Assembly (NCBI GenBank): GCA_900696495.1
Contig: CAADGI010000008.1
Coordinates: 1-64,000, forward strand
Source: an uncultured Alphaproteobacteria bacterium
Lineage (GTDB): Bacteria > Pseudomonadota > Alphaproteobacteria > Micavibrionales > Micavibrionaceae
Direction: 5' to 3'
Length of the DNA: 64,000 bases
The notes beneath the pieces were generated by a model. It searched no databases, had not been told where the DNA came from, and saw only the letters and a program-made list of their open reading frames with translations. The position numbers were made by a program, and so were the translations under genes. Shown here in pieces: positions 26,399 to 35,482 of the stretch. Position 1 is the first letter of the stretch; each line of letters begins with the position of its first letter.

Positions 26399-26602
26399 TT
26401 ACGCAATGATATCGTCGATGAGGGCGGATTCAAGCTTCTGGATGACGTCCTTGAGCCAGAGTTTTTTCTTCTTAAGCTGCTGAATCTGCATGAGATTAAC
26501 CGCGCCGCCGCCATGGAGCGACTGCTGGATCATTTCGTCGAGGGCCTTGTGCTCGGATTTATATTCCGAGAGCTTCAGGCGTAGCTCTTCGCGATCTTCC
26601 AT
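26399..26602 (-). CDS. DUF465 family small protein
   Basis: The 67-residue product from the ATG at 26602 has two helices with the DUF465 pattern: EHKALDEMI, then LKKKKLWLKDVIQKLES. The KxxLKD end is conserved in this widespread family of unknown function. An upstream TTG at 26635 would add 11 residues; neither start has a strong ribosome site, and ATG is preferred. It lies upstream of purE by 28 nt on the same strand. A run of about nine C residues (G on the plus strand near 26387-26396) sits between them. Confidence 0.8.
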   Translation of the reverse strand: MEDREELRLKLSEYKSEHKALDEMIQQSLHGGGAVNLMQIQQLKKKKLWLKDVIQKLESALIDDIIA

Positions 26603-26717
26603 ATAAGAAAAGTCGTACAACGTTAATTCCTGCAATCGTTTGCTAAAAACCTTAGCGATTTATGTAACTCAACCAGAATATCACAAACTGCGGAAAACTG
26701 CAAAAAATAATCAAAAT

Positions 26718-26819
26718 CGTCATCCCGGCGAAGGGCCGGGATCCAGGGATCCGTTTTCTCAAATAATTGATTTTAAGGCCTATTCCAACCATGGATTCCA
26801 GCTTTCGCTGGAATGACGG
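26718..26819. repeat. Family A repeat, inverted pair
   Basis: CGTCATCCCGGCGAAGGGCC with GGGATCC (26718-26745) and ATGGATTCCAGC-TTTC-GCTGGAATGACGG (26791-26819) face each other. The two stems differ in sequence (CCCGGC against TTCCAGC) but each is self-complementary. The pair lies just upstream of the phosphofructokinase gene. Confidence 0.85.
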
Positions 26820-26865
26820 CGTGACAAGTGTTTATTTTCCTGTAGAATCAAGGGCCGGGGGTGTC

Positions 26866-27951
26866 ATGGTGAAACAATCCAAAAAGATAGCGATATTGAC
26901 GAGCGGGGGCGACTGCGCCGGGCTGAACGCGGTTCTGCGGGCGGTCGTCTGCCGGGCCGATAGGCTGGGCTATGAGGTCATCGGGATCGAGAACGGGACG
27001 GCGGGCCTGCTGGAAAAACCCTATCATACACGCCCCTTAAGCCCGGCCGATTTCGACGGGCACGTGATGCGCCTCGGTGGCACGATTCTGGGGACCACGA
27101 ATTCACGCAACCCGTTCGAGTACAAAATGCCGGACGGCAAAATCAGGGATCGCTCGGGCGAGGTGATCGAGGGATTCAAGAAACTGAAAGTGGATTATGT
27201 GATCGGAATCGGCGGCGACGGGAGTTTCGATATTCTCTCGCGGATCGCGGCCAAGGGAAAGCTCAAATTCATCGGCATTCCAAAAACGATCGATAATGAC
27301 CTCTCGATGACCGATGTTTCGGTCGGCTTTGACACGGCCGTTTCCGTTGCTACAGAGGCTTTGGACCGTTTACAGCCCACCGCGGCGTCGCATGACCGGG
27401 TCATGATTCTGGAGGTTATGGGCCGCGACGCGGGTCATATCGCCCTCAATGCGGGAATCGCGGGCGGGGCGGATGTCATTTTGATTCCGGAAATAAAATA
27501 CAGCGTCGAGAAGATCGCGAAGAAGATCAAAGAGGTCAAAAAGACGGGCCGGAATTTCGTGCTGGTGATCGTGTCGGAGGCGGTGAAATCGCCCGACGGC
27601 AAGAAAATCGAGGTGACCTATCCGGACGGGTCAAAACGCTATGGCGGGATCGGGGAATACCTAGCGCCGAAGATCAGCAAAGCCACGGGGTCGGAGGCAC
27701 GGGTCACGGTGCTGGGCCATGTCCAGCGCGGCGGGGCGCCGACGTGGAATGACCGGCTGGTCGCCCAGGCGCTCGGCGTCAAGGCGGTGGACATGGGCGA
27801 GGACAGGGAATTCGGCAAGATGGTCGCGTGGCAGAAAATGCGCGCCGCCGCCGTGCCGGTGAAAGAGGCTATCGCGAAATGCCGGACGGTCGACCCCAAG
27901 GGGGCGCTGGTGCACACGGCGCGGAGCTTAGGGATTTCATTCGGGGATTAG
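26866..27951 (+). CDS. 6-phosphofructokinase
   Basis: The 361-residue product from ATG 26866 is a group A phosphofructokinase: IAILTSGGDCAGLNAVLRA (phosphate loop), GIGGDGSFDI, PKTIDNDL, MGRDAGHIALNAG and VTVLGHVQRGGAP. Gly in GGDGS is the residue of ATP users, while Lys in PKTIDND is that of pyrophosphate users; the Gly/Lys combination defines the mixed group III (as in actinomycete enzymes), normally ATP-dependent. It converts fructose 6-phosphate to the 1,6-bisphosphate in glycolysis. An upstream extension of the frame runs into the family A repeat and is rejected. It converges on, and overlaps by 15 nt, the next gene. Confidence 0.93.
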   Translation: MVKQSKKIAILTSGGDCAGLNAVLRAVVCRADRLGYEVIGIENGTAGLLEKPYHTRPLSPADFDGHVMRLGGTILGTTNSRNPFEYKMPDGKIRDRSGEVIEGFKKLKVDYVIGIGGDGSFDILSRIAAKGKLKFIGIPKTIDNDLSMTDVSVGFDTAVSVATEALDRLQPTAASHDRVMILEVMGRDAGHIALNAGIAGGADVILIPEIKYSVEKIAKKIKEVKKTGRNFVLVIVSEAVKSPDGKKIEVTYPDGSKRYGGIGEYLAPKISKATGSEARVTVLGHVQRGGAPTWNDRLVAQALGVKAVDMGEDREFGKMVAWQKMRAAAVPVKEAIAKCRTVDPKGALVHTARSLGISFGD

Positions 27952-29775
27952 GGCGAACTCCGGTTCGTGGATTTCTTCCGCTGCGGTTTCTAAAGCTGCC
28001 GCATTTTCCAAAAGCAGATTCTGACCATCTGTATGTTCCGGAATTATATTTTCCGGAGTTTTGCTTTTTTCAGCATGTCGCCGCGCCCAATAAGCATGTA
28101 TGCCAGCTAGACGCTTTTGTTGAAATACAGGGTCATCATTTAACTTTTTTGCGCGTTTTTTGTGTTCAGCAGCAAATTCTGGGTCGTTATTTAATTTTGT
28201 CATGGTTGCGCGCGCCAGTTGACTTATTTTAGCGACGAATTCTGGTTTGGCATGAAGTTTGGCCATGTGTTCGCGTCCGCGTTCGCGCTTTTCGGAGGCG
28301 AATTTTGGATCGGCATTAAGCCTTCTCATATGTTCGCTGGATCGCTTGCTATGGTTCGCAGCAAAATCTGGATCGGCATGCAGTCTCTTCATCCTTTCAC
28401 TACTGAGGGCAATAAATTTTGGATCAGTATTTAATTTTTTTATAAGTTCACTCGATCGCTTCTTTTTTTGGGCTGCGTATACCGGGTTTGCATGTAATTT
28501 TTTCAGGCTTTTACTAGCACGCTCGCGATGTTCAGCAGAAAATTGCTTGTTTTCATGAAGTTTTTTCATGTGTTCGCTGGATCGCTTGCTGTGTCTGATG
28601 GCGTAATCCGGATCGGCGAGGAGCTTTTTCATGCGCTCGCGCGCGCGTTCGGAGCGTAGGTTTTTTTTCTCCTCTTCTAGCTGACGTTTGCGGTTGGTAA
28701 GATTTTTCATTCTCTCTATATGTGCGGCGGCATATTTGGGATCCTGATGGCGTCTTTTCATGCCTTCGCTAATGCGTGCCGCGCGGCGGGCGACGTAAAC
28801 AGGGTCTTTATGAAGACTTTTCATTCTTTGTTTGTGCGCGGCGAGATACTCGGGATTTTTATACCGCTTTTTCATTTCTTCGCTCATCTTGGCGGAAATG
28901 GAGGCAATGATTTTCGGGGTTAGTCTCTCCGCGTGTGGCACGGGCGCGCGTTTAGAGGCTTGTGGTTTTTTGGTAAAAAATTTATCTGCAATGATGCCTA
29001 GCACGGCATGCTGAAGTTCATCTGAAATATGCTGATAGTTGAGGACTTCCACCGCCATTTTGAAATCGCGGAATTGCTTTAATATTTCGGGAAGTATTTC
29101 AGGCGTTTTGGCGCGGATGGCGGCAATGGATGAATCACTGTCGATTATTTTTGACAGCTGTTCCTCGAGGTCATCGGGAATTTTACCAAGTGCCAGTACA
29201 CGTTTTTGCTGAACGGGATCGAGCGTCGAATTCAAGATTTTTTCCGCGCGCTGGTAAAGCAGAGTTTGCTTATCCTGGATTACGGGCGCGTCTTTTGCCT
29301 GCGCCTTCTTTCGCAGCGGCGCCGTTCTTTTTGCAGAGGGAGCAGAAGTATGTTCCTGCGGTTTTTGTTTTTCGTTTTTTACCCGCTGCAGGACCGGCGC
29401 GGGGCGGGTTTCAACAGGCTTGTTCAGCAATTCGTTTGCAATAAGCGTTATAACCGCATTCCGGATATCGGGGCTGGCAGAGGTTTCCAGTTCCTTAAGC
29501 GCGATTGTAAAATCATAGAACGCTTTACGGGCATCATCGAGAAGGTTGGCACGACGGGATCGGAGTGCGTTTACTGTTGCATTGCGATTAAATGTTTTTG
29601 CCAGTTCCTTGTCGAAATAGCCTCGGTTGAATTCACCGACCTCGACGCGTTCGCGTTTTATCGCGACGCGCGCGGAAAGAAGAAAGTTACGAGCCTGCTC
29701 CTCGACAGGCTGAACATCTCTGCCGGGAATGGCAAAAGACGCATAATCGGGCCGTTGGTGACTCTTGTTTTCCAT
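27937..29775 (-). CDS. Tandem-repeat protein, unknown family (long paralogue)
   Basis: The product has 612 residues from the ATG at 29775 (AGG shortly upstream; a GTG at 29793 is possible). Two copies of a roughly 95-residue helical module come first (about residues 24-125 and 165-265); shared features are an FxxF helix, an [AV]xxxL helix and a final AVxxLIANELL-like helix. From about residue 290 to the end run about 13 units of 17-22 residues with core RMKKLHADPDFAAxHSKR. The sequence is basic, has no signal peptide, no membrane segment and no recognised enzyme motif. Such repeats recall NUMOD3-like or helix-turn-helix-like DNA-contact motifs, which is only a resemblance. Base composition is AT-richer than flanking genes. 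Confidence 0.75.
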   Translation of the reverse strand: MENKSHQRPDYASFAIPGRDVQPVEEQARNFLLSARVAIKRERVEVGEFNRGYFDKELAKTFNRNATVNALRSRRANLLDDARKAFYDFTIALKELETSASPDIRNAVITLIANELLNKPVETRPAPVLQRVKNEKQKPQEHTSAPSAKRTAPLRKKAQAKDAPVIQDKQTLLYQRAEKILNSTLDPVQQKRVLALGKIPDDLEEQLSKIIDSDSSIAAIRAKTPEILPEILKQFRDFKMAVEVLNYQHISDELQHAVLGIIADKFFTKKPQASKRAPVPHAERLTPKIIASISAKMSEEMKKRYKNPEYLAAHKQRMKSLHKDPVYVARRAARISEGMKRRHQDPKYAAAHIERMKNLTNRKRQLEEEKKNLRSERARERMKKLLADPDYAIRHSKRSSEHMKKLHENKQFSAEHRERASKSLKKLHANPVYAAQKKKRSSELIKKLNTDPKFIALSSERMKRLHADPDFAANHSKRSSEHMRRLNADPKFASEKRERGREHMAKLHAKPEFVAKISQLARATMTKLNNDPEFAAEHKKRAKKLNDDPVFQQKRLAGIHAYWARRHAEKSKTPENIIPEHTDGQNLLLENAAALETAAEEIHEPEFALIPE

Positions 29776-29843
29776 GCTTACCTGAAGGAACACATTTTTT
29801 TTATAATTCCGTCAACCCTGTTCGTTAACGGTGCTTTTAGTTA

Positions 29844-30482
29844 TCAGTTGATTGCGCAATCATCGAGCCAGTCGAGCAGGTGAGGGTCGTAGTCCTCATC
29901 GTTCGCGGGCAGTCTCATTTTCTTTATTCGCTCATTTTTCCAGCGCGTTTTCAAAAGTTTGCTTATGCGCTTGCCATGGGCAGCGACGAATTCCGCATCG
30001 TCGAAGAGGTCTTTCATGCGCTTGGCGGATGCGGCGACATATTCCGGATGATCTCCCATAAATTTTTTCATCCGCTCGCTGCGCGTATTGGATATTTGTA
30101 AATGCTTTTCCCAAATTTCACCGGCAAGAATGCCCGCTATAGCGATGTGAACATTTTTATTTGTCCTGGCTTCGTCAAGCCTATGTATTGCGACTTCAAA
30201 TGTTTGGAAAAGTCTGAAAGCCTGATCCCCGAGCTCTGGCATGTTTGTTTTCATGAACACTGCGACAGCGCTACGGTTGAACCATTCGGATATTTTTTTC
30301 TTAAGTTGTTTGGAGGGTTTGCCACCAAAATGAAGAGTTTTATCCGCTTTCGCTGTGCGTACAGATTCAATTATTCCCTGCGCCTGCTCTTCCGGATCGA
30401 AAGGGTCATAGATCTCAAAATCTGCGGCCCTCAGGGAACGCAATTCGTCCGTGGGCGCCATAATATACTCGCTGTTATACAT
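29844..30482 (-). CDS. Tandem-repeat protein, unknown family (short paralogue)
   Basis: The 212-residue product is a shortened relative of the protein encoded just downstream on the same strand (68-nt gap). One copy of the shared module lies at about residues 28-130: EEQAQGIIESV against EEQARNFLLSA, WFNRSAVAVF against TFNRNATVNAL, and NVHIAIAGILAGEIW against DIRNAVITLIANELL. Only about three C-terminal repeats follow (SERMKKFMGDHPEYVAAS, KRMKDLFDDAEFVAAHG and a worn third). An acidic tail (LLDWLDDCAIN) ends the protein. Function is unknown; the pair may act together as a complex or as a decoy and effector. Confidence 0.7.
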   Translation of the reverse strand: MYNSEYIMAPTDELRSLRAADFEIYDPFDPEEQAQGIIESVRTAKADKTLHFGGKPSKQLKKKISEWFNRSAVAVFMKTNMPELGDQAFRLFQTFEVAIHRLDEARTNKNVHIAIAGILAGEIWEKHLQISNTRSERMKKFMGDHPEYVAASAKRMKDLFDDAEFVAAHGKRISKLLKTRWKNERIKKMRLPANDEDYDPHLLDWLDDCAIN

Positions 30483-30582
30483 AGCCGTGGATTTACAATT
30501 TTTTTATCATTATGTCAATAAAAACCGGCCCCGGTTGCGGCGGCATTTCCTTTAGTCCTTAAAAAGGTTAGGCTATTAGAGC

Positions 30583-31113
30583 ATGCTATACGTCCAGCAA
30601 TCCCTCGGCCCCGATGAAGAACTTGTTCATATAGGCAAGTTTCACTGGATTTACACGTTTAACGCCTTCATGGCCATTTTATGGGGTGTCTTGGGCACCA
30701 CCGTGGTGGTTGCCGGGGCGGTGCTGATGTATCACCAACTCGGCCTTCTGGACCCGAATATAACCTGGCTGGAGGCCGTCCGGAGGCTGCATCCGGGCTT
30801 GCGGATCTTCGCTTTTGTCATTTTTATCCTGGGTTTGATGAGTTTTGCCCGGATGATGGTGGTCAAGGTCACGACCGAAATTGCCATTACAAATTCGAGG
30901 CTTATCTACAAAAGGGGGCTTATCGCCCGCCAGGTTGGCGAAATGAGCGTCGACCGGATAGAGGGAGTTAACATATTGCAGTCAATTTTTGGTAGAATAT
31001 TTAATTATGGGCGGATTGCCATTCGGGGGATGGGGATCGGGGAGGTTATACTCCCGCCGATCGAGGACCCGATTGCGTTCCGGCAGGCCATAGAAAAAGC
31101 GAGGTCTTTATGA
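30583..31113 (+). CDS. PH domain-containing membrane protein
   Basis: The 176-residue product has two membrane segments (about residues 24-46 and 68-88) followed by a bacterial PH domain (bPH2 type): EIAITNSRLIYKRGLIARQVGEM, then SVDRIEGVNILQSIFGRIFN and YGRIAIRGMGIGEVIL. The domain faces the cytoplasm by the positive-inside rule. Role is unknown; related proteins are linked to membrane or lipid homeostasis. Its stop overlaps the next start as ATGA, and the next gene encodes a similar protein, so the two probably function together. Confidence 0.85.
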   Translation: MLYVQQSLGPDEELVHIGKFHWIYTFNAFMAILWGVLGTTVVVAGAVLMYHQLGLLDPNITWLEAVRRLHPGLRIFAFVIFILGLMSFARMMVVKVTTEIAITNSRLIYKRGLIARQVGEMSVDRIEGVNILQSIFGRIFNYGRIAIRGMGIGEVILPPIEDPIAFRQAIEKARSL

Positions 31114-31601
31114 GCACTGAGAGCACATCCGGCAAGAAAGCTTCTGCCGCCGAGGAAAGGCTTCTGCCCGGCGAGGTCATTATCGAGAGCGCGGTCATTC
31201 ATGCGGGCATTTTCTGGAAGGCCGGCGCGGTGTTCATCATCGCCGTCCTGTTCACGCTGCTGACGGGGATTGTGCAGCTTGGCATGCTGCTCGGCGTCGT
31301 CGCCGTTCTGATGGCGATTTACGCCATCATCAAGAAAGAGATTTTGATGCTGGTCGTGACCAACAAGCGCGTGCTGGCGCGGTACGGCATCCTGCAGGTC
31401 GATGTGGTCGACATCCATTTCGACAAGCTGGAGAGCATGGAATTAGAGAGAATGCTGCCCGGCTATATCATGGGCTATTCGAACGTCGTGCTGATGGGAA
31501 CGGGCAGCCGTTTCATCGTCATTCCCTATGTCGCGAACGGGATCGCCGTGCGCCGCGCCTATAACGAGGCGGTGCTTGTCAGCAAGGAAGAAAAAAAGTA
31601 A
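31110..31601 (+). CDS. PH domain-containing membrane protein, paralogue of the preceding gene
   Basis: The 163-residue product repeats the two-helix plus bPH2 layout: membrane helices at about 35-75, then LVVTNKRVLARYGILQVDVVDI and YSNVVLMGTGSRFIVIPYV. The N-terminal tail is longer and charged. The ATGA overlap with the upstream gene suggests translational coupling. No other partner is visible; a family C palindrome follows 6 nt after the stop. Confidence 0.85.
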   Translation: MSTESTSGKKASAAEERLLPGEVIIESAVIHAGIFWKAGAVFIIAVLFTLLTGIVQLGMLLGVVAVLMAIYAIIKKEILMLVVTNKRVLARYGILQVDVVDIHFDKLESMELERMLPGYIMGYSNVVLMGTGSRFIVIPYVANGIAVRRAYNEAVLVSKEEKK

Positions 31602-31607
31602 AAGTTT

Positions 31608-31680
31608 TTACCACGAAGACACAAAGAGCACGAAGATTTTAAATAATGCTTCGTGCACTTCGTGACTTCGTGGTTATTTT
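31608..31680. repeat. Family C palindrome of 9-nt units
   Basis: ACCACGAAG, ACACAAAGA and GCACGAAG (from about 31610) face the inverse units GCTTCGTGC, ACTTCGTG and ACTTCGTGGT (to about 31674), with a short AT-rich centre. The right edge is 13-20 nt before the ilvD ATG. Confidence 0.8.
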
Positions 31681-31692
31681 TTAAGGATAAAT

Positions 31693-33444
31693 ATGTTCAA
31701 TAAAAACCGCGCCCATCCGAAAGGATGGGATAAAAGCAGACTCGTTTCCCGGTACGTCACGGTAGGGGCCAAGAGCGCGCCGCACCGCGCGATGCTGCGC
31801 GCCATGGGGCTGAATGATGCGGATATCGCGCGGCCGCTGGTCGGCGTCGCGACCTGCTGGAACGAGGCCGCGCCGTGCAATATCGCGCTGTCACGCCAGG
31901 CGCAGGCGGTGAAAAAAGGCGTCAGTTCGGCGGAAGGCACGCCGCGCGAATTCACCACTATCACTGTCACCGACGGCATCGCGATGGGGCATGAAGGCAT
32001 GCGGTCGTCGCTGGTGTCACGGGAGGTCATTGCGGATTCAGTTGAGCTCACGATGCGGGGTCACTGCTATGACGGGCTGGTCGGGCTGGCGGGTTGCGAC
32101 AAGTCGCTGCCCGGGATGATGATGGCGATGGTGCGTTTGAATGTGCCCTCGATTTTTATGTATGGCGGCACGATCTTGCCGGGCAAGTTCCGCGGGCGAG
32201 ATGCCGACATCGTGACGGTGTTCGAAGCCGTCGGCGAGCACGCGGTCGGCAAGATCGATGACAAGCAGTTGAAGGAATGTGAATGCGGCGCGCTGCCCGG
32301 CGCAGGCGCGTGCGGCGGCCAGTTCACCGCCAACACGATGGCATGCGTGAGCGAGGCCATAGGATTGGCGCTGCCGAATTCGGCGGGCGCGCCGGCGGTT
32401 TATGAATCGCGCGATGAATACGCTGAAGCGTCAGGTGAGGCGGTCATGCGCCTCATCAAGAGCGGCGGGCCGTACCCGCGCGATATCGTCACGAAAAAGG
32501 CACTCGAGAATGCGGCGGCGATCGTCGCGGCGACGGGCGGATCGACCAACGCGGCGCTGCACCTTCCGGCCATCGCGCACGAGGCGGGCATCAAGTTCGA
32601 CATGTTCGATGTCGGCAGGATTTTCAAGAAAACGCCGTATCTCGCGAACCTTCGCCCCGGCGGGAAATATGTCGCGAAGGATTTATACGAAGTCGGCGGT
32701 GTCGGCGTGGTGCTGAAGGAATTGCTGGATCACGGATATATCCACGGCGATTGCATCACGGTCACGGGCAAAACGATTGCCGAGAACCTTGAAGGCGTGA
32801 AGCTGCCCGGCAACCAGGATGTCGTGTTCCCGGTGAAAAAGCCGATCTACAAAACCGGCGGCGTGGTGGTGCTGAAAGGCAACCTCGCGCCCGAAGGTGC
32901 CATCGTCAAAATCGCGGGGATGAAGGAAGAGGACATCGTGTTCGAAGGCCCGGCGCGGGTGTTCGACGGCGAGGAAAAATGTTTCGAAGCGGTGCAGAGC
33001 CGCAAATTCAAGAAGGGCGATGTCCTTGTGGTCCGTTATGAAGGCCCCGTTGGCGGGCCCGGGATGCGCGAAATGCTCTCGACCACGGCGGCGCTTTACG
33101 GCCAGGGCGCAGGCGGGGAGGTTGCGCTGATTACGGATGGGCGTTTCTCCGGCGGCACGCGCGGGCTGTGCGTCGGTCACCTCGGCCCCGAGGCCGGCGT
33201 CGGCGGACCGATCGCCCTGATCAAGAACGGCGACATCATCCGCATCGATGCGAAAAAAGGCACGCTGGATGTGAAGCTTTCGGCGGCCGAGCTCAAGGCG
33301 CGGAAGAAGAAATGGAAGCCGCGCAAGACCAACTATAATTCCGGCGCGCTGCAGAAATACGCCAAGCTGGTCGGCCCGGCCCGCGATGGCGCCGTCACCC
33401 ATGACGGCGGCAAGGGCGAGACCCATACATTCGTGGACCTTTAA
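31693..33444 (+). CDS. ilvD: Dihydroxy-acid dehydratase
   Basis: The 583-residue product catalyses dehydration of 2,3-dihydroxy-isovalerate and its isoleucine counterpart in branched-chain amino acid synthesis. The iron-sulfur ligands appear in [24 protein letters not shown] and [29 protein letters not shown] is the usual C-terminal signature. Phosphogluconate dehydratase is the alternative in the same superfamily, but the N-terminus and length fit IlvD. AAGGA lies about 8 nt before the ATG. The gene stands alone between a family C and a family B repeat. Confidence 0.96.
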   Translation: MFNKNRAHPKGWDKSRLVSRYVTVGAKSAPHRAMLRAMGLNDADIARPLVGVATCWNEAAPCNIALSRQAQAVKKGVSSAEGTPREFTTITVTDGIAMGHEGMRSSLVSREVIADSVELTMRGHCYDGLVGLAGCDKSLPGMMMAMVRLNVPSIFMYGGTILPGKFRGRDADIVTVFEAVGEHAVGKIDDKQLKECECGALPGAGACGGQFTANTMACVSEAIGLALPNSAGAPAVYESRDEYAEASGEAVMRLIKSGGPYPRDIVTKKALENAAAIVAATGGSTNAALHLPAIAHEAGIKFDMFDVGRIFKKTPYLANLRPGGKYVAKDLYEVGGVGVVLKELLDHGYIHGDCITVTGKTIAENLEGVKLPGNQDVVFPVKKPIYKTGGVVVLKGNLAPEGAIVKIAGMKEEDIVFEGPARVFDGEEKCFEAVQSRKFKKGDVLVVRYEGPVGGPGMREMLSTTAALYGQGAGGEVALITDGRFSGGTRGLCVGHLGPEAGVGGPIALIKNGDIIRIDAKKGTLDVKLSAAELKARKKKWKPRKTNYNSGALQKYAKLVGPARDGAVTHDGGKGETHTFVDL

Positions 33445-33449
33445 TTCCG

Positions 33450-33536
33450 CCATCGCGAGGAGGCTCCCATTCTTTTTTGGGGCCGACGAAGCGATCCATT
33501 TTTAACTGGATTGCTTCGCTACGCTCGCAATGACGA
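33450..33536. repeat. Family B dispersed repeat
   Basis: It begins CCATCGCGAGGAGG, contains GACGAAGCGATCC and GGATTGCTTCGC, and ends CTCGCAATGACG. It follows the ilvD stop by 5 nt. Confidence 0.8.
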
Positions 33537-33624
33537 AGTTGTTAATAATGCACTGTTAAGGGCTTTGTGGTAGGATCATTAATGCAGGTCACACGTTGGT
33601 GGGGTGCCTGTTTTAGAGTGATCC

Positions 33625-35379
33625 ATGCCTTGGAAGTTCATATTCACCCGCAGAATCAAAACGCTGCTCGCGATATCCACAATTGCGTGCACAGGCGTGA
33701 TCGTTTCATATGAACCTTCGTTAGCCCAGTTTTCGCAGGTCAAAAAGACACTCGGCGGGTTTTACAACCCGTCCTCCATCGATCACGCCGCCCTGGCCAG
33801 TTTCCTGGAGACAGGGCGGATCGGCGATATGCCGATGGGGCAGGCGGACGAGATACGGGCCTTTTACGCGTCACGCGAGGGTCAGCCGATCTGGACGGGC
33901 AGCGGCGGCGCGCAGAAAATCCGCCAGTTCGCCGCCTTTATCGATAATGCAAAGGCGCATGGCCTTAACCCCGAGCGTTACAATTCGCGCCAGATCGCCG
34001 ACCGCATCGGCGAGCGGGACGAGACATTGCGGGCCGAGCTCGAGCTTTTCCTGAGCGACGCCGCCATCAAATACGCCCGCGACATGACGGGCTATCATCT
34101 CGGCGGGCAGGCGCTGCGTGGCGAGATCGCGCCGCTGGCGCCGCCGGTGCAGCCGCGGGTCATCCTGGAGAAGATCGCGGAGTCGAGAAATGTGCAGCCG
34201 ATTTTCGCCGGTATGGAGCCGAAAAGCGCGACCTACAAGCGTTTGAAAGAGGCGCTGGCCGATCTCACCAAGCAAAACGAAGCCGCTTATGCCAAATATC
34301 TGCCGCTCGATTTCGGCGGGGCGGTGATCAGGCCGGGATTGCGGCACAAGAACATGCCGGGTTTGCGGGCGCGGCTCGGCGCCGTCCAGCAGACGGCAGA
34401 TCCCACGCTTTATGATGACGCGCTGTTCGCCGCGTTGACGAAATTCCAGCGGGCCGAGGGGCTCAAGGATGACGGGATTATCGGGCTCGATACGCTTGCC
34501 GCCCTGAACCGGACGAACCGAGACCGCGTAGCGCAATTGAAGGTCAATATGGAACGTTTGCGGTGGATGGAAGGGGAGCAAAGGCCTGAAAAATTTATCG
34601 TTGTGAACATACCGGCTGCGACTCTGTGGGCCGTCAACAAGGGTGGCGTTGAATTCGAAATGCAGGTCATCGTCGGGCGGCCCGAGCGCGCGACGCCGGC
34701 CATCGTCACCGACATTACGGGAATCCGGTTCAACCCGGACTGGACCGTGCCGCCGACAATCAAGAAGGAAGACATATTGCCGAAACTGCGCGAGGACCCC
34801 TGGTACCTGACCAACAAGGGCATCGAGCTGACCTATCGCGGCGAGAACGGGATCGAGACGTTAGACCCATCCGCCGTGGACTGGGAGCGGGTGACGAATG
34901 CCGATCTCAATGTCCTGAACATGGTGCAGGTGCCGGGCACTGCCAACCCGCTCGGCCGTGTGCGCGTCCTGATGCCGAACAAATATTCCATATATCTCCA
35001 CGATACGAACCAGAAGGAATATTTCGACAAATATGCCCGGGCGCTGTCGTCGGGATGCATCCGGATGAAGGAGCCGCTGAAGGTCGCCGAGTTCATCATG
35101 TCGGGCGAAAAAGGATGGGATTTAGCTAAAATCACTTCCGTCATCGCGCAGGGGCGGACGAGCGACCGTCTGATCACCAACAAAATTCCCGTTTATATCC
35201 TGTATTATACGGTCTGGATCGACGACAAGGGCCGGGTCGTGTTCGGCCGCGATATTTACGGGCGCGATAAAATTCTCGCCGAGGCGCTGGAAAAGATTGA
35301 CGGTGTTTCGCTGGCAAGTCATAATGAAATTATGACTAATCCCCGGCAAAAACTTGCGTCGCTGGGGGAAGAGGATTAA
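33625..35379 (+). CDS. L,D-transpeptidase (YcbB/LdtD-like)
   Basis: The 584-residue product opens with a signal-anchor-like segment (TLLAISTIACTGVIVSY), has a long N-terminal scaffold, a PG_binding_1 domain (DALFAALTKFQRAEGLKDDG, about residues 270-300), and a YkuD catalytic domain with LHDTNQKEYFDKYARALSSG directly followed by CIRM, giving the catalytic His and Cys. It should form 3-3 cross-links in periplasmic peptidoglycan. The next gene encodes a DUF882 peptidase, the same order as E. coli ldtD and mepK. Size and the interrupted YkuD domain match the YcbB subfamily. Confidence 0.93.
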   Translation: MPWKFIFTRRIKTLLAISTIACTGVIVSYEPSLAQFSQVKKTLGGFYNPSSIDHAALASFLETGRIGDMPMGQADEIRAFYASREGQPIWTGSGGAQKIRQFAAFIDNAKAHGLNPERYNSRQIADRIGERDETLRAELELFLSDAAIKYARDMTGYHLGGQALRGEIAPLAPPVQPRVILEKIAESRNVQPIFAGMEPKSATYKRLKEALADLTKQNEAAYAKYLPLDFGGAVIRPGLRHKNMPGLRARLGAVQQTADPTLYDDALFAALTKFQRAEGLKDDGIIGLDTLAALNRTNRDRVAQLKVNMERLRWMEGEQRPEKFIVVNIPAATLWAVNKGGVEFEMQVIVGRPERATPAIVTDITGIRFNPDWTVPPTIKKEDILPKLREDPWYLTNKGIELTYRGENGIETLDPSAVDWERVTNADLNVLNMVQVPGTANPLGRVRVLMPNKYSIYLHDTNQKEYFDKYARALSSGCIRMKEPLKVAEFIMSGEKGWDLAKITSVIAQGRTSDRLITNKIPVYILYYTVWIDDKGRVVFGRDIYGRDKILAEALEKIDGVSLASHNEIMTNPRQKLASLGEED

Positions 35380-35482
35380 TATCCCTCTTTACACCCCGCC
35401 GGAATCCAAATAAGTTCCGGTCTCCTCAACAATCGACTAAACAATCAACATAAAAATGATTTAATTGAATAAAGGATTTTCC

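Noticed and set aside
28200-28900. Regularly spaced direct repeats resembling a CRISPR array
   Set aside because: Units are imperfect, of 50-66 nt period, and lie in an open reading frame encoding protein repeats; there are no unique spacers or cas genes.
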